From Chara braunii (taxonomy: Eukaryota; Streptophyta; Charophyceae; Charales; Characeae), in assembly GCA_003427395.1 (NCBI GenBank), contig BFEA01000266.1:456935-480990 (forward strand): DNA of 24,056 bases. Reading direction: 5' to 3'. The position numbers and the translations under genes were made by a program. Below are positions 15,491 through 24,056 of the stretch, in pieces (within the stretch, counting starts at the first letter, position 1; every line of letters begins with the position of its first letter). Below the pieces are notes generated by a model. That model saw only the letters and a program-made list of their open reading frames with translations. It had not been told where the DNA came from and searched no databases.

Positions 15491-17809
15491 AACGCTGCAG
15501 CTTACTCACAAAATAGTTTGAACTTTAAAAGTCTTTCATTTTCTCTTAATTTTTACCCTTCAAAAATGCCTTAACTGTATGGTATTCAATATTTAAGTGG
15601 GCCAGTTTGGCTGATAAAAAAAATCCACTCATATTTTCCATGTTTTCGATTGTTTCCCACAGTTTGCTTTCCGAGTTAGTTTTGGTGCGCTTTTTGGTGT
15701 AGGAGTAAAGTGGAATAAACTCACATCCACCATCTTTGGCTGACTGAAGTTGTTGTTATCATCCTTTTTGGTTGATTGCATGAGTCCCTGTGCTTTCTCC
15801 GTTCCCGAGATAAATTTAAACTATATATAACGCAAGCTTTGTGCGCGAGTGGCGCAGTAAAGGGGGAGATAAGAGACAAAGTAAAAAGGAACTGTGAAAA
15901 AGTTAAAAAGGGCCAAAAGAAAGAAAAGAAAGCCCTGCACAGGGAAATGCGAACAGACGGTTTCAGTGTGCTTCATGCTGTCACTATGTTCTTTATTTGT
16001 TTCGCAAACTGCGCTCTTTTAGTTGATAGATATGTGACTATATATATATGTGGTATGGTAATAGGTGTAGTGTAATTGTAAAATTTCAAATTTACAGTCA
16101 TTTGGGAGGAGTATATAAGTTCTTATCTGAGTTTCTCTACTGGCATGGTTTGGCAAACAAGAGTGTCTCTGTGGCTCCTCTAGAAGTTTGGATGAATGGA
16201 GTGGATCATGGGGAGGGAAACGGGCAGCTGGCCAGTGGGTGTGCTGTTGCTCTTGGTGGGAAATGATGGAGAGGTGGAAGGTGGTTCAAGCAGAAGGACT
16301 GGCTGTACTATACTTTGCTGGACTATTTAATGATTGTCTGCTAACAGGGATGGCTAACTGATGGACGCTCAGATCGACGGCACTAGTGCACTTCCAAGTG
16401 GACGTCAGCCAATGCAAGAAGGGGTGGGAGAAACAAGAGCAGGTCCTCAAACTCCCAATAATAAGAGGTTGCCTAACCGTCCGAACTCTTCCTGTGGACA
16501 CCGAGGATAGCACTATCTCCTTTCCATCTGAGGTCAGTTGGTCTCACCTGTAACTGCCCCACTTTGCCAATGCGGCCTACCGTCTTCCCCCAAACAGTCA
16601 AGCTATCTTTCCGGTCTGACACCACCATGATGAGGGTGCGCTATGTTCGGGGGAAGACGGTAGTTGTCAGAGCTTCCAAATGCTTTTAAGTTTTAAATCA
16701 CCAGTTTAAACTTGCCTAGGTTCATGAAGCAACCCCCAGGACCTTCCCAGCCTGAAACGACACTCCTACCAAGTCACACCAACTTGGATTGAAATATGAA
16801 TTGGCTTTGGCACAAAAAAAAAAAATCATGGCCCAAACCATTTTTGTTTATTTAAATATTTTCAAATTTTTTCACTGATGCGGAGTCACCAAAGGAACAT
16901 ACCGATTTTTTCCAGAACTTTTCGCCACTGGAAATTATAATTAAAAGTTATCAACTTTGGGGTACTTGGAATTTGCACACTCCCCTGATACCCCTCTCTG
17001 ATCTGGTAGGCCGAATTGGCATCCTCTGACTACGTACACCACCGGTAAGGGGCTGACTTAGCTGCAGCCACCAGTACATGGCCCCAGTCAACTTCAGAAA
17101 CACGATCAAGCCTCTCCGAAAAAATCGGAGGCTCGAGGCACCCAGGCCACAATGGTTGGCGACGCCATCGGAAACTAGAGACAAAACGGCGCGCTGGCGT
17201 TCAGCAAAGCTTGGTGCACGAATGGGTATTTGCCTCGTATGAAAGAGGCACGGATGTACTGGTCCGTTAAATTCCAGTAACTCTACCCTCACCTCCCTCT
17301 GGTCTTGCAAACCCATTTTTAGGCTCTTGTCACACTGGACGCTGTTCTATTTGATAGCTTTTTTCTGTTTTTTGGCAGCGAGTTGACCTGTTCGAAACCG
17401 GATCCAGCATCCCATACATCATGCTACAAAAACCATTAAATGAGGGAAGTCAGAGCATCCGCTATATCATATTATATCATACTACGAAAAAAAAAAAAAA
17501 AACATTAAATGCTGGAAACCAGGTACAGTGCCCCTTCTGGAAATAGAAATAGAAAACTTTCAAAACACGAAACGCTTCCCCCCTTGGCAATAGTGGACTG
17601 TGACCAGCAGCATTTGATCCTCAAATCAAAGTGGAGAGTTAAGCACTAGTCTAGCTCCTGCTCCCTGCTTTATGTCCCACCTTGGCATTGCTTACCGTAA
17701 TTCCTCTTCAACCTGTGGCCCAGTTGAATCAACTAAACAACATGTTCACCTAGAGTAGTGGTACAGCAAACAATGGGGCTATGGGTACTCTATGCAAATT
17801 ACTAAACCG
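15491..17809. other. AT-richer stretch without a recognised gene
   Basis: The composition changes abruptly from element C. Two moderate open frames (15776-16075 plus, 16951-17316 minus) have no known domain, no codon bias that I can judge and no start context. A TATA-rich spot is at 16040-16050. A13 (16806-16818) and A17 (17486-17502) runs occur. Apart from an inverted repeat near 16600 nothing specific is visible. Part could be unannotated host DNA. Confidence 0.5.
16577..16663. repeat. Inverted repeat, 20-bp arms
   Basis: CTACCGTCTTCCCCCAAACA at 16577-16596 pairs with TGTTCGGGGGAAGACGGTAG at 16644-16663 with one mismatch; the spacer is 47 bp. The arms could form a long stem. Confidence 0.9.
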
Positions 17810-17825
17810 AAAAAAAAAAAAAAAA
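17810..17825 (+). repeat. A16 tract at 5' edge of element D
   Basis: Sixteen A directly precede the first residues recognisable as RT of element D. It could be the tail of an older retroposed sequence, a junction scar, or chance. Confidence 0.9.
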
Positions 17826-17837
17826 GATTGAATTCGA

Positions 17838-18299
17838 TTCACAGACCAGCACAAAGCTGCATTGAAGACACGCGATGGACTATATGAGTTCGTTGTTATG
17901 CCCTTCGGTCTCAGGAACGCACCAGCCGCTTTCCTTAGCCTAATGGAAAAAGTGTTTAGAAGCCAAATCAATAGGTTTGTCGTTGTCTATCTCGACAACA
18001 TTCCGATTTTCAGCAAGTCCACGGGTGAGCACCTGCAACACCTTGAGCAAGTGTTAGAGATGCTAAAAAAAGCGTAGTTGCATCTCAACTTAGACAAATC
18101 TGAGTTTGGGAGTGACATTGTTATCTATCTTGGGCATCGGTTGTCTACTGCCGGCCTTGAGCCTGAGGCAACCAAGGTTGAGGTCATCCGTAATTGGCCT
18201 CAACTGGTGAATATTCGCAAATTGCATTTTTTCTTGGTCTTGCGTCGTATCATTGAAAGTTGCTCCCATGTTTTTTGTCATTGCTCGCCCATTGTCTAG
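17838..18299 (+). pseudogene. Reverse transcriptase palm and thumb (D)
   Basis: The frame reads DQHKAALKTRDGLYEFVV, MPFGLRNAPAAF, then the active site VVVYLDNIPIF (17979-18008). YLDD has become YLDN (17988-17999), so the second catalytic Asp is lost. A TAG at 18075-18077 interrupts KKA and LHLNLDKSEFG where Gln is likely (CAG to TAG). IYLGHRLSTAGLEP continues, then RIIESCSHVF in damaged sequence. The first catalytic Asp motif lies in the missing 5' part. The enzyme is inactive. Confidence 0.9.
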
Positions 18300-18446
18300 A
18301 CTAACAAGCAAGAATGTAACTACACATGGAGTGATTCATATGAGATCGCTTTTCAAGCCTNTGTCATTGCTCGCCCATTGTCTAGACTAACAAGCAAGAA
18401 TGTAACTACACATGGAGTGATTCATATGAGATCGCTTTTCAAGCCT
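18276..18446 (+). repeat. Identical 85-bp duplication around an N
   Basis: 18276-18360 and 18362-18446 are identical, separated by one N. An 85-bp perfect repeat in otherwise heavily mutated sequence is best explained as an unmerged contig overlap, not a biological tandem. Confidence 0.92.
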
Positions 18447-18900
18447 TGAAAAAGGCTTTGGTAAGTCATCTTGTGCTCTACATTGCAAATCCCAAACTCA
18501 CATTAGTAGTTACTACGAATGCGAGTCAATATGGGATGGGCACAATGCTGCAACAAGATGATGGTGATGGTTTGTGTCCACTGAGGTACTAATACAAATG
18601 CGTACCCAACGAGAAAGTAGCTACTTCCACATATATGCCCGAGCTTTATGCCTTGCGCAAGGCATTGGACCGCTGAAAGCACTATCTTTTAGGACGCCGC
18701 TTCAAAGTCTTCTTAGATCATGAGACTTTGCAATGGATTACGTCGCAAATTAATTATCCACAGTTATGTCCCGCTGGTTGCATGAAATTGATGTCTATGA
18801 TTTTGAATTCAAACATAAGAAAGGTTGTTAGAATCGAGTCGATGATGGATTGTCTCGTCATCCCAAGTATTTGACTTGCCTTGTGAGCTTCTATGACCTC
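18447..18900 (+). pseudogene. RNase H domain (D)
   Basis: The frame follows the duplication: LKKALVSHLVLYIANPKL, then LVVTTNASQYGMGTMLQQDD. As in element A, the first catalytic Asp is Asn (AAT at 18518-18520). Then YMPELYALRKALDR with a TGA in place of Trp, HYLLGRRFKVFLDHETLQW with a kept Asp, and a degenerate end where the last Asp motif should be (about 18830-18860). Stops TAA near 18590 and TGA near 18675 break the frame. Confidence 0.85.
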
Positions 18901-19700
18901 CAAAAGACATTGACGGAGGAGTTGATCAAGCACACTGCCAAGGATTTGGACCTCAGTCCCATCCGTGAGCAGCTCAAGCTTGACCCCAATGGTTAGCCTA
19001 GATGATCATGAGGTTGAGGGTCTTTTATTCCGACGCTACGGAAAGTTTGACTGCTTGTGTGTACCCAACCATGAGCCGCTCCGAGCTCACTTCTTGGATT
19101 TGGTTTATGGTCGGAGTGGACACTTCAATTTTGAGAAGACAGAGAAGTCTTTTATGGCAATTTGATTGGCCTGGAATGAAAGGATCTGTTCAGAAATTTG
19201 TGGTTCAGTACCGAGTCTGTCAACAGATCAAGGCTCCAAGGCAAAAGCCTCTCCCCATTCCTGAAGGTCCTAGTTTCTTCCGACTTCACGAACATGGGAA
19301 AGGAAAGTGAGCGAGGGTATTCACAGATCACGGTGATTGTCGACCGTTTTTCCAAATTTCGGATCTGATTCCTTTGCCTACTCATGCCCCAACTGACCTT
19401 GGGATTCATGAGTTCCATCAAGAGTACATGCTTCAATATGCCCCTCCCGAAAACTCTTGTAAGTGATCCCGACACCCGGTTCATAAGTGCAAATTGGAAG
19501 GACTTTACTTCTCATATTTACGACATCAAGTTGAAGACGACATCTGGTCGACATCTCGAAGCCAACAGATTGGCTGAGGAGATAGGCCAGACTGTGACAC
19601 AACTTCTCCGTTGTCTTCTTGTTCCTGATCAGAACCCGTGGGATGAATAGTTGCTTGCGGCAAAGGGGTTGTACAACAACTCTATTTAACCCACCATCGG
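18901..19700 (+). pseudogene. Integrase zinc domain and core (D)
   Basis: Frames at 18965-19165 and 19002-19310 give HFLDLVYGRSGHF, then DWPGMKGSVQKFVVQYRVCQQ, the H2C2 domain with one Cys replaced by Tyr. The core follows with VIVDRF (first Asp, about 19340), LVSDPDTRFIS (second Asp) and TSGRHLEANRLAEEIGQ (Glu) in the frame at 19384-19650. The three catalytic residues are present but spread over different frames. PDQNPWDE precedes a TAG (DEQ to DE stop). The next residues (LAAKGLYNNS) continue in frame. Confidence 0.87.
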
Positions 19701-20410
19701 GATGACACCGAATAGGTTGCACTACGGTTGGCAGATTCGCAACTCTCATTTCTTTTTGTTCCCTGATCAATCGCCTCGTCTGACGCCCACCATGCCTGGC
19801 TACAATGCAGAGTACGATCGCTTGCTCAAAGTTTATATTGCAGCAATGAACAAGCGACACCATGCCATGATTAAATTTGCTAACAAGAAGCGCTTACCTG
19901 CTCCATTCCAGGTGGGAAGTTATGTCTGGGTTAAGATGTCTGGGTTCTCAAAAGACGAGGGAGTGTCATGTAATATTTTTCCCCTGTAATAGGGTCCTTG
20001 GAAGGTTCTAAAGGTGGTAGGGGATGATGCATTTGGTCCTTCGTATGTGACTGACATGCCACGCCATCTGCGCACGTACCCGGTCTTTCACTCGTTTAAA
20101 CTGTATCCGTATGTCGCTCCTGAATCCTTTCCCTATCGTGAGCCTATGATTCCTCGTGACAGTGGTCATGACTCGTGAGATTGACATAATTGTTGCACAC
20201 ACTGGAAAAGGGAGAAACAGACAGTATCAAGTTTACTTCCTGTATCACCCGTTATAAGAGTGTTACTGGCTCTCTAGGAAAGACTCACTGCAGAACGCAC
20301 CTTGTGTCGTCAAAGTGTGTGAACGTCACATAGTTCTTGGACAGAAGCCCACATTTTCTGCGATAGTAACTGCCTATGAGTATACAGCAGCTCTCTTTGC
20401 CGTATTCTTA
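19701..20410 (+). pseudogene. Integrase tail and chromodomain (D)
   Basis: The frame at 19702-19989 reads MTPNRLHYGWQIRNS, MPGYNAEYDRLLKVYIAAMN, then FQVGSYVWVKMSGFSKDEG, the integrase tail. A TAG at about 19990 interrupts the GPW motif (GPWKVLKVVGDDAFGPSY). A chromodomain-like end follows, with EIDIIVAHTGKG, RQYQVYFLYHP, a stop, ECYWLSRKDLQ and VCERHIVLGQ. The expected VKW Trp is again Phe-like (VYF). The coding remnant ends near 20410, close to the polypurine tract. Confidence 0.82.
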
Positions 20411-20466
20411 TGATGCATTTTGCAGGGACTCAGATTGAGTTACTCGCTCAAAGGGACCTTGGTTTT

Positions 20467-20481
20467 GAGGGGGGGGGGGGT
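20467..20481 (+). promoter_or_regulatory. Polypurine tract of element D
   Basis: GAGGGGGGGGGGGG followed by TAG and then TGTAATG. Twelve consecutive G (20469-20480) form the purine tract that primes plus-strand DNA. Confidence 0.85.
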
Positions 20482-20483
20482 AG

Positions 20484-20800
20484 TGTAATGACCTGCAAAA
20501 TGACAGACTGAGAACCCTGCTGATTTCTGAGTTTTGCTGCTGGAATGTGTGCTTTGCTGAGATTCCTGCTTTCTGCTGAGATTTCTAATTATGTGTGTTG
20601 CGTCATGTATTCAAGAGTGTGTATAATATAATATAATATAGAAAACAAAAACTGACGGATTTTAAGTAGTTTGGACCGATACAGGATCATCTCCTTCAAG
20701 GGCCTACCAATTCTCCCATAAGCAGCAGGGTTCGGACACTCTGGCTGCATTCATCTCTTTTCCAATCATTCATTCGACTCAAGGGCTTTCGTCTATCTTG
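20484..20800 (+). repeat. 3' LTR of element D (start clear, end not)
   Basis: It starts TGTAATGACC just after the purine tract. It contains repeated TTGCTG/TGCTGAGATT motifs (20530-20585) and a TATA-like TATAATATAATATAATATAG (20622-20641). No partner LTR is in the window, so the end is estimated. Confidence 0.6.
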
Positions 20801-20819
20801 AATGATGGGTGTAGAAAGA

Positions 20820-21774
20820 ACAGTTCTAAACAACTTTGTACTTAGGAAAGTGAGAGTACTGGGGCAATGGCCAAAATTGATCTTCAGAATGATATGGCAA
20901 TTCAGGACTTGGAATTCTACCCAGCGGAGTGGGCCTGGACACCAGGAAGAAGCAAAAAACTAAGAACGAATATACTCATCCTGGATTACACAGTTAAACT
21001 GGGTTACAATCTCCTAAGTAAAACCAAGGACCCGGATCCCACAATCAAAAAAGATGGACGAAGTTGACTGGTCCGGAAGCCACCCAGATATCGCAGATAC
21101 TGTGGAAGAAATTCAAATCAATCCGACCGGTCAAAATTAGAAGCGTCCAATGGCTTATCTCATACGTAGCGTTACCGGTCAACCAATGGCTGCATATAAG
21201 AAGAAGACACAATGACCCTAATAGTATGCTCGGAAAATGAACCTGAAGATATGATACACTGTCTAATAAGGTGCAGAGAAGCGACGGAGTATTGGGCCAG
21301 AGCGTCAGACCTCTGGGCTTCCCTTTTCCCGACTCCCCTCCCCGAACACCCCATCCAACTCCTCCTTTGGACTAACATTCAAGCTCAGCTCCACAAGTCC
21401 GAAAGGATATGGTTTGGGATGATCAGAAAAGTAACACTCTGGTCTATATGGAAGGAAAGGTGCAGCAGAACCATCGAAGGGCTATCAACACCAAGGGAGA
21501 AAGTTTGGGTGGAGACAAGGCAGAGATTTTGTGCAAGTGGCAGAAGACAAGACAATCCATAACGGACGAGGCGGACCAGCAGCAGAGAACAGTGAAGAAA
21601 TTTACAAAGATATGGCTGGCAGGCGGCAAGGTAGCAGAAATAAAGGACTTTCGCATATGTTGGAAGGACTGGCACAACTCAGAAGTGGGCCTGAGAAGAC
21701 AGAGAATCCAACAAGCTCCAGCGCAGACCACGTATCATAGCATAAGGCCATGCAACTGGACAGGAATGGTTTAA
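20820..21774 (+). pseudogene. LINE (non-LTR) ORF2 3' end with zf-RVT domain
   Basis: Three plus-strand frames connect. First is TVKLGYNLLSKTKD (about 20990). Then QILWKKFKSIRPVKIRSVQW, LISYVALPVNQWLHIRRRHN in the next frame (21094-21225). Then CSENEPEDMIHCLIRCREAT, EYWARASDLWAS and LWSIWKERCSRTIEG (21227-21470). The C...H...C arrangement followed by W, and LW..WKERC, fit the zf-RVT zinc-binding domain at the C-terminus of LINE reverse transcriptases, which helps target RNA binding. A one-base frameshift near 21220 and another near 21530 break it. The remaining frame to the stop at 21774 carries no motif. RT itself is not in the window. Confidence 0.75.
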
Positions 21775-22375
21775 ATGTGGCTTGTGGAAGCAACACGTCT
21801 ATTCCACATAATTACGGGTTCTGAACTTCTGGTCCACATAGCTACCGTCTTAGCCCAAATAAAACATCCAGTCATTAAGGCTGTATCTGGATGGGAAGTT
21901 TCCCCAAATACAGGCATAGAAGAGCATCCAAGATTCATGCGCTACAGGCGGCATCTGATGTTTCACAGGGAACAGATGGGAAAAGAGTAATCTTGTTTAG
22001 GGTCTAGGGTTTAGGGTTGAGGCTTTGGACAGAATCAAGACAAGCAGGGGTTAGAATGCCAGGGATTTTACGAGGCTCAAATGCGGGGTTTAGGGTTTAG
22101 ACAGAAGTGGTAGCAGTGATAGCTTCTCAGACCTTTCTTGCTTTTCATGTTTTATTTGGCAGGTTCTTATAGTAATCCTGAGAGGAAAGGTGGAATCATT
22201 GCTGATCAGGGTTCTTTTGTCCAGACGGAAGGAAGCGTGAGGGTGTTCTATGATGTAATTATTTCTCCTGAGTTGCCGGTGGAATAGGAACCGGACTGAT
22301 GCTCCCCAGAATGGAAATGGAGCCAGGGCCATAAGGACCTGTTAAAAAAAAAAAAGAAAAAAAAGAAAAGAAAAG
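21775..22375 (+). other. Probable LINE 3' UTR and A-rich tail
   Basis: No supported ORF. The tract AAAAAAAAAAAAGAAAAAAA near 22342-22375 is A-rich on the same strand and could be the tail of the LINE. The stretch contains two TTTAGGG-type repeat bits. The assignment to the LINE is inferred from distance and strand. Confidence 0.4.
21996..22018 (+). repeat. Interstitial telomere-like TTTAGGG repeats
   Basis: TTTAGGG, a TC, then TAGGGTTTAGGGTT, about two and a half copies of the plant-type telomere unit. A second bit, GGGTTTAGGGTTTAG, is at 22086-22100. Far too short for a telomere. Confidence 0.8.
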
Positions 22376-23662
22376 ATGCTACGATATTGAACGTGCGTGC
22401 TTGCTGGTTTCCGTGTTGCCTGTCAGACTGCATGTCTGCCTGAGTGTGTGACCCACCATGGTACTTGTTTGTTTGCGAGGCCCTCGGGGCCGGTACTTAC
22501 CTGTGGCCGTGACTTTGAGGGTTGCAGCGGGCGAACAAGTATTCGAGGGGTGGCTTAGGGCACACTCAAGTAGTGATAGTGTAGGCCCGCTAGCACTTGA
22601 GTAGCGGTAGGCCGAGGAGAAGAAGACAAAAAGTTAGTACCTTTAGAGGCCGTGTGAATTGTAGAAGTCCGGGAGGCCTAGGACTAGCGGTAGTAGTCCA
22701 GTAGTTTGAGTCTAGGGCCTGTGGCGGTAGATATCAGGTCTGCTATGATGTTTCCCTCTGAAGCAAAGGGGTACTGGCTGCTTGGGAGGCTCTGCGGCCT
22801 GGAAGTCACCTACCCAAGTGCAAGTTTCGGTGTCAAGCTGCTAGAGTGCCTGGTGGCAGAGCACTAGCGTAGAGTGCTGGGAGGGCCTTCCACCTCAGCT
22901 ATGGTGGACAGGACCAGGTAGGAGGAGGAGGGAGGAGTCATCCTCATCCCCTTGGTAGGCGCTGCACCAGGAAGGCCCCACGAGGGGTCGCTGCATCAAG
23001 AAGGCTTCAGGGCAGAGTCAGGCATGGCGGCCTGAGTGGCAGAGGACATGTCAACTTTTGCGTTGTCCTCTGAACATCGGGGCAACGCCCCAGTAGTCTG
23101 CCATAGGCATCACCTACCGGAGGTGATTGTACGTGAAGGTCATGGCTATGGTGGACCTCATGTGCCACTGGCAATAGGAGGGAGATTCGGATATTGGTTC
23201 TGGTTCAGCCATTCATTGTTATCTACATCTACATAACGCTTAAAGCATATGCCGGGCCCGAGAAGACGCTCCCCAGTGGGCCCAGCGAAAAACATTTCTC
23301 TAAGCTCTGCAGTTTCCCGTTTCGTTTCGGGTGTTCTTTTTTTTTTTTTTTGCCATTTCTAGATGGAAAGGGAAGGGGCTTGAAGCCAGCCGTCCCGCTG
23401 CAGATGGAGTTTGGCAGGTGTGGAGCTCTGTCTTTTTCCCTGAGGGCGGCGTTTCCATTTCTCTCCTTTTGGCTTTGTTTTGTCTCATCTGTTTTTCGCT
23501 GGTGTATGGGGGCGTTACACTTTGTCATTTTGGTCATATGCCGTTTTGTGGGCCCATCGTCATTTTTATCATTTTTTTCGGGAAGCTCGAGGGCGATGTT
23601 CGAATACAAGTACATAGCATGCCCATTCTGGTGGGAAGATCACAAGCGCAGAGTACAAAATG
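22376..23662. other. GC-richer stretch, no gene recognised
   Basis: Neither strand gives a convincing coding frame. A motif GGTACTTACCTG at 22491-22502 resembles the LTR motifs of C and A in sense orientation. A weak primer-site match TGGTGGCAGAGCAC lies near 22855. If real, another plus-strand LTR element begins here. The T16 run near 23337-23352 is simple sequence. Confidence 0.35.
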
Positions 23663-23842
23663 CAGGCTCAGTTCAACTGAATCTGATGCGGTTCACAGTC
23701 CGGACACGTGGAAGTAGAGTGGAGATATACAGGCTCAGTTTGACTGTATCTGGTGCAATTCACAGTCCGGAGACGTATGGAAGTAGAGTGGCGACCACAG
23801 TCCAGATGCGTGTGGAATACTGTGTTGAATATAGAGTGGTGG
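23663..23842 (+). repeat. Tandem repeat, about 66-bp unit, 2.5 copies
   Basis: Unit 1 starts CAGGCTCAGTTCAACTG (23663) and unit 2 CAGGCTCAGTTTGACTG (23730). Both contain TTCACAGTCCGGA(C/G)ACGT and GGAAGTAGAGTGG. A third, partial and diverged unit starts CACAGTCCAGATGCGT (23796). The repeat ends where the U6 insertion begins. Confidence 0.88.
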
Positions 23843-23845
23843 AGA

Positions 23846-23857
23846 TAGGGCCGTTTT
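23846..23857 (+). repeat. Target-site duplication, left copy
   Basis: TAGGGCCGTTTT, identical to 23969-23980. The two copies flank the U6-derived sequence and its A tail. The final T's overlap the tail, so the certain part is TAGGGCCG. Confidence 0.85.
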
Positions 23858-23965
23858 TTTTTAATTATAATTTGGACCATTTCTTGTTTATGTGTGTCAT
23901 CCTTGCGCAGGGTCCATGATAATCTTCTCTGTATCGTTCCAATTTTAAGGGATGTGCCGGAGGAC
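23854..23965 (-). ncRNA. U6 snRNA retropseudogene
   Basis: Read on the minus strand, 23965 to about 23868 follows U6 over most of its length. It keeps AAAATTGGAACGATACAGAG (ACAGAGA box), GAAGATTA, CCCTGCGCAAGGATGACAC and AAATGGTCCAAATT. U6 is the RNA at the spliceosome active site. Here the catalytic AGC triad reads ATC, the 5' stem is altered and the 3' part CACACATAAACAAG has several changes. After the body comes ATAATT and nine A (23854-23862) in place of the Pol III T-run. No USE or TATA at the plant U6 spacing is visible upstream. Flanking 12-bp direct repeats show insertion by target-primed reverse transcription. It is almost certainly non-functional. Confidence 0.9.
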
Positions 23966-23968
23966 AGT

Positions 23969-23980
23969 TAGGGCCGTTTT
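23969..23980 (+). repeat. Target-site duplication, right copy
   Basis: TAGGGCCGTTTT, three bases outside the 5' end of the U6 copy. It matches the left copy at 23846-23857 in all 12 positions. Confidence 0.85.
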
Positions 23981-24056
23981 CTTACTTTTTCTTTTTCTTT
24001 TGTTCAATGCATGGGATTCTTTTTTTCTTTCTTTCTTTCTTTTTTTTTCTTTGTTT
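23981..24056 (+). repeat. T/C-rich simple sequence, (CTTT)n
   Basis: CTTTTTCTTTTTCTTTT and then TTTCTTTCTTTCTTT. Simple sequence that continues to the edge of the window; the minus strand is A-rich, a favoured target for LINE-type insertion. Confidence 0.85.

Larger units (their letters stand above)
17826..20800 (+). mobile_element. Element D: 5'-truncated Ty3/gypsy chromovirus
   Basis: Plus-strand RT, RNase H, integrase, chromodomain, polypurine tract and start of a 3' LTR, in canonical order. It begins inside the RT palm straight after an A16 tract. Many in-frame stops fit C-to-T or G-to-A changes, and there are several frameshifts and an N with duplicated flank. The right edge is approximate because no second LTR is in the window and the LINE remnant begins about there. 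Confidence 0.88.

Noticed and set aside
15776-16075. 99-codon ORF with Lys-rich and Cys-rich parts
   Set aside because: No recognisable domain, no partner exon, no splice or start context strong enough to support a host gene.
17113-17137. Hairpin AGCCTC(T)CCGA-A-run-TCGGAGGCT resembling a terminator
   Set aside because: Intrinsic terminators of this kind are bacterial; the context is eukaryotic and no gene ends there.
16951-17316. 121-codon minus-strand ORF
   Set aside because: Open by chance in GC-moderate DNA as far as I can tell; no motif seen.
23194-23919. 241-codon plus-strand ORF near the right end
   Set aside because: It runs through a T-run, the tandem repeats and the U6 copy on its antisense strand, so it cannot be one conserved protein.

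Overview
The window is eukaryotic repeat DNA. It resembles a green-plant-lineage genome, and a charophyte alga such as Chara is my best guess, though that is inference from style only. The supporting signs are several decayed Ty3/gypsy LTR retrotransposons with chromodomain-type integrases and initiator-Met-type primer binding sites, a LINE remnant, long (CT)n tracts, short TTTAGGG runs and a U6 snRNA-derived sequence. I find no intact host protein gene, no tRNA or rRNA, and no CRISPR or bacterial operon.

Layout: 1-1500 holds a weak minus-strand Gag-like remnant (292-909) and a degenerate GTCCCAA-rich stretch. 1502-9237 is element A on the minus strand, with recognisable LTRs, primer binding site, leader, Gag, zinc knuckle, protease, RT, RNase H, integrase and chromodomain, broken by frameshifts and one assembly gap. 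9526-13160 is element B on the plus strand, a relative of A, reduced to 5' LTR, primer binding site, leader and gag. A and B stand head to head. Their 5' ends form one large imperfect palindrome centred near 9525, with divergent TATA-like boxes at mirror positions. 13170-15490 is element C on the minus strand (LTR, chromodomain, integrase with the catalytic core deleted, RNase H), truncated at its 5' side. 15491-17809 is AT-richer DNA with no recognised gene. 17826 to about 20800 is element D on the plus strand (RT, RNase H, integrase, chromodomain, polypurine tract, 3' LTR start), beginning abruptly after an A16 tract. 20820-22375 is the 3' end of a LINE. 23663-23842 is a tandem repeat, and 23863-23965 is a U6 snRNA retropseudogene on the minus strand with an A tail and a 12-bp target-site duplication.

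How the parts relate: the retrotransposon domains would in life make capsid (Gag), cleave it (PR), copy RNA into DNA (RT/RNase H) and insert it (IN, steered by the chromodomain). None of the four elements looks autonomous, because all carry frameshifts, stops or lost catalytic residues. The LINE remnant and the U6 copy are two products of the other retroposition route, target-primed reverse transcription.

The most notable observations are the head-to-head A/B palindrome with mirror-image promoters, the U6 retropseudogene with its target-site duplication, potential mini-introns on the antisense strand of two LTR families, the in-frame loss of the integrase core in C, and a Gag N-terminus with a conserved hydrophobic segment followed by a charged coil.
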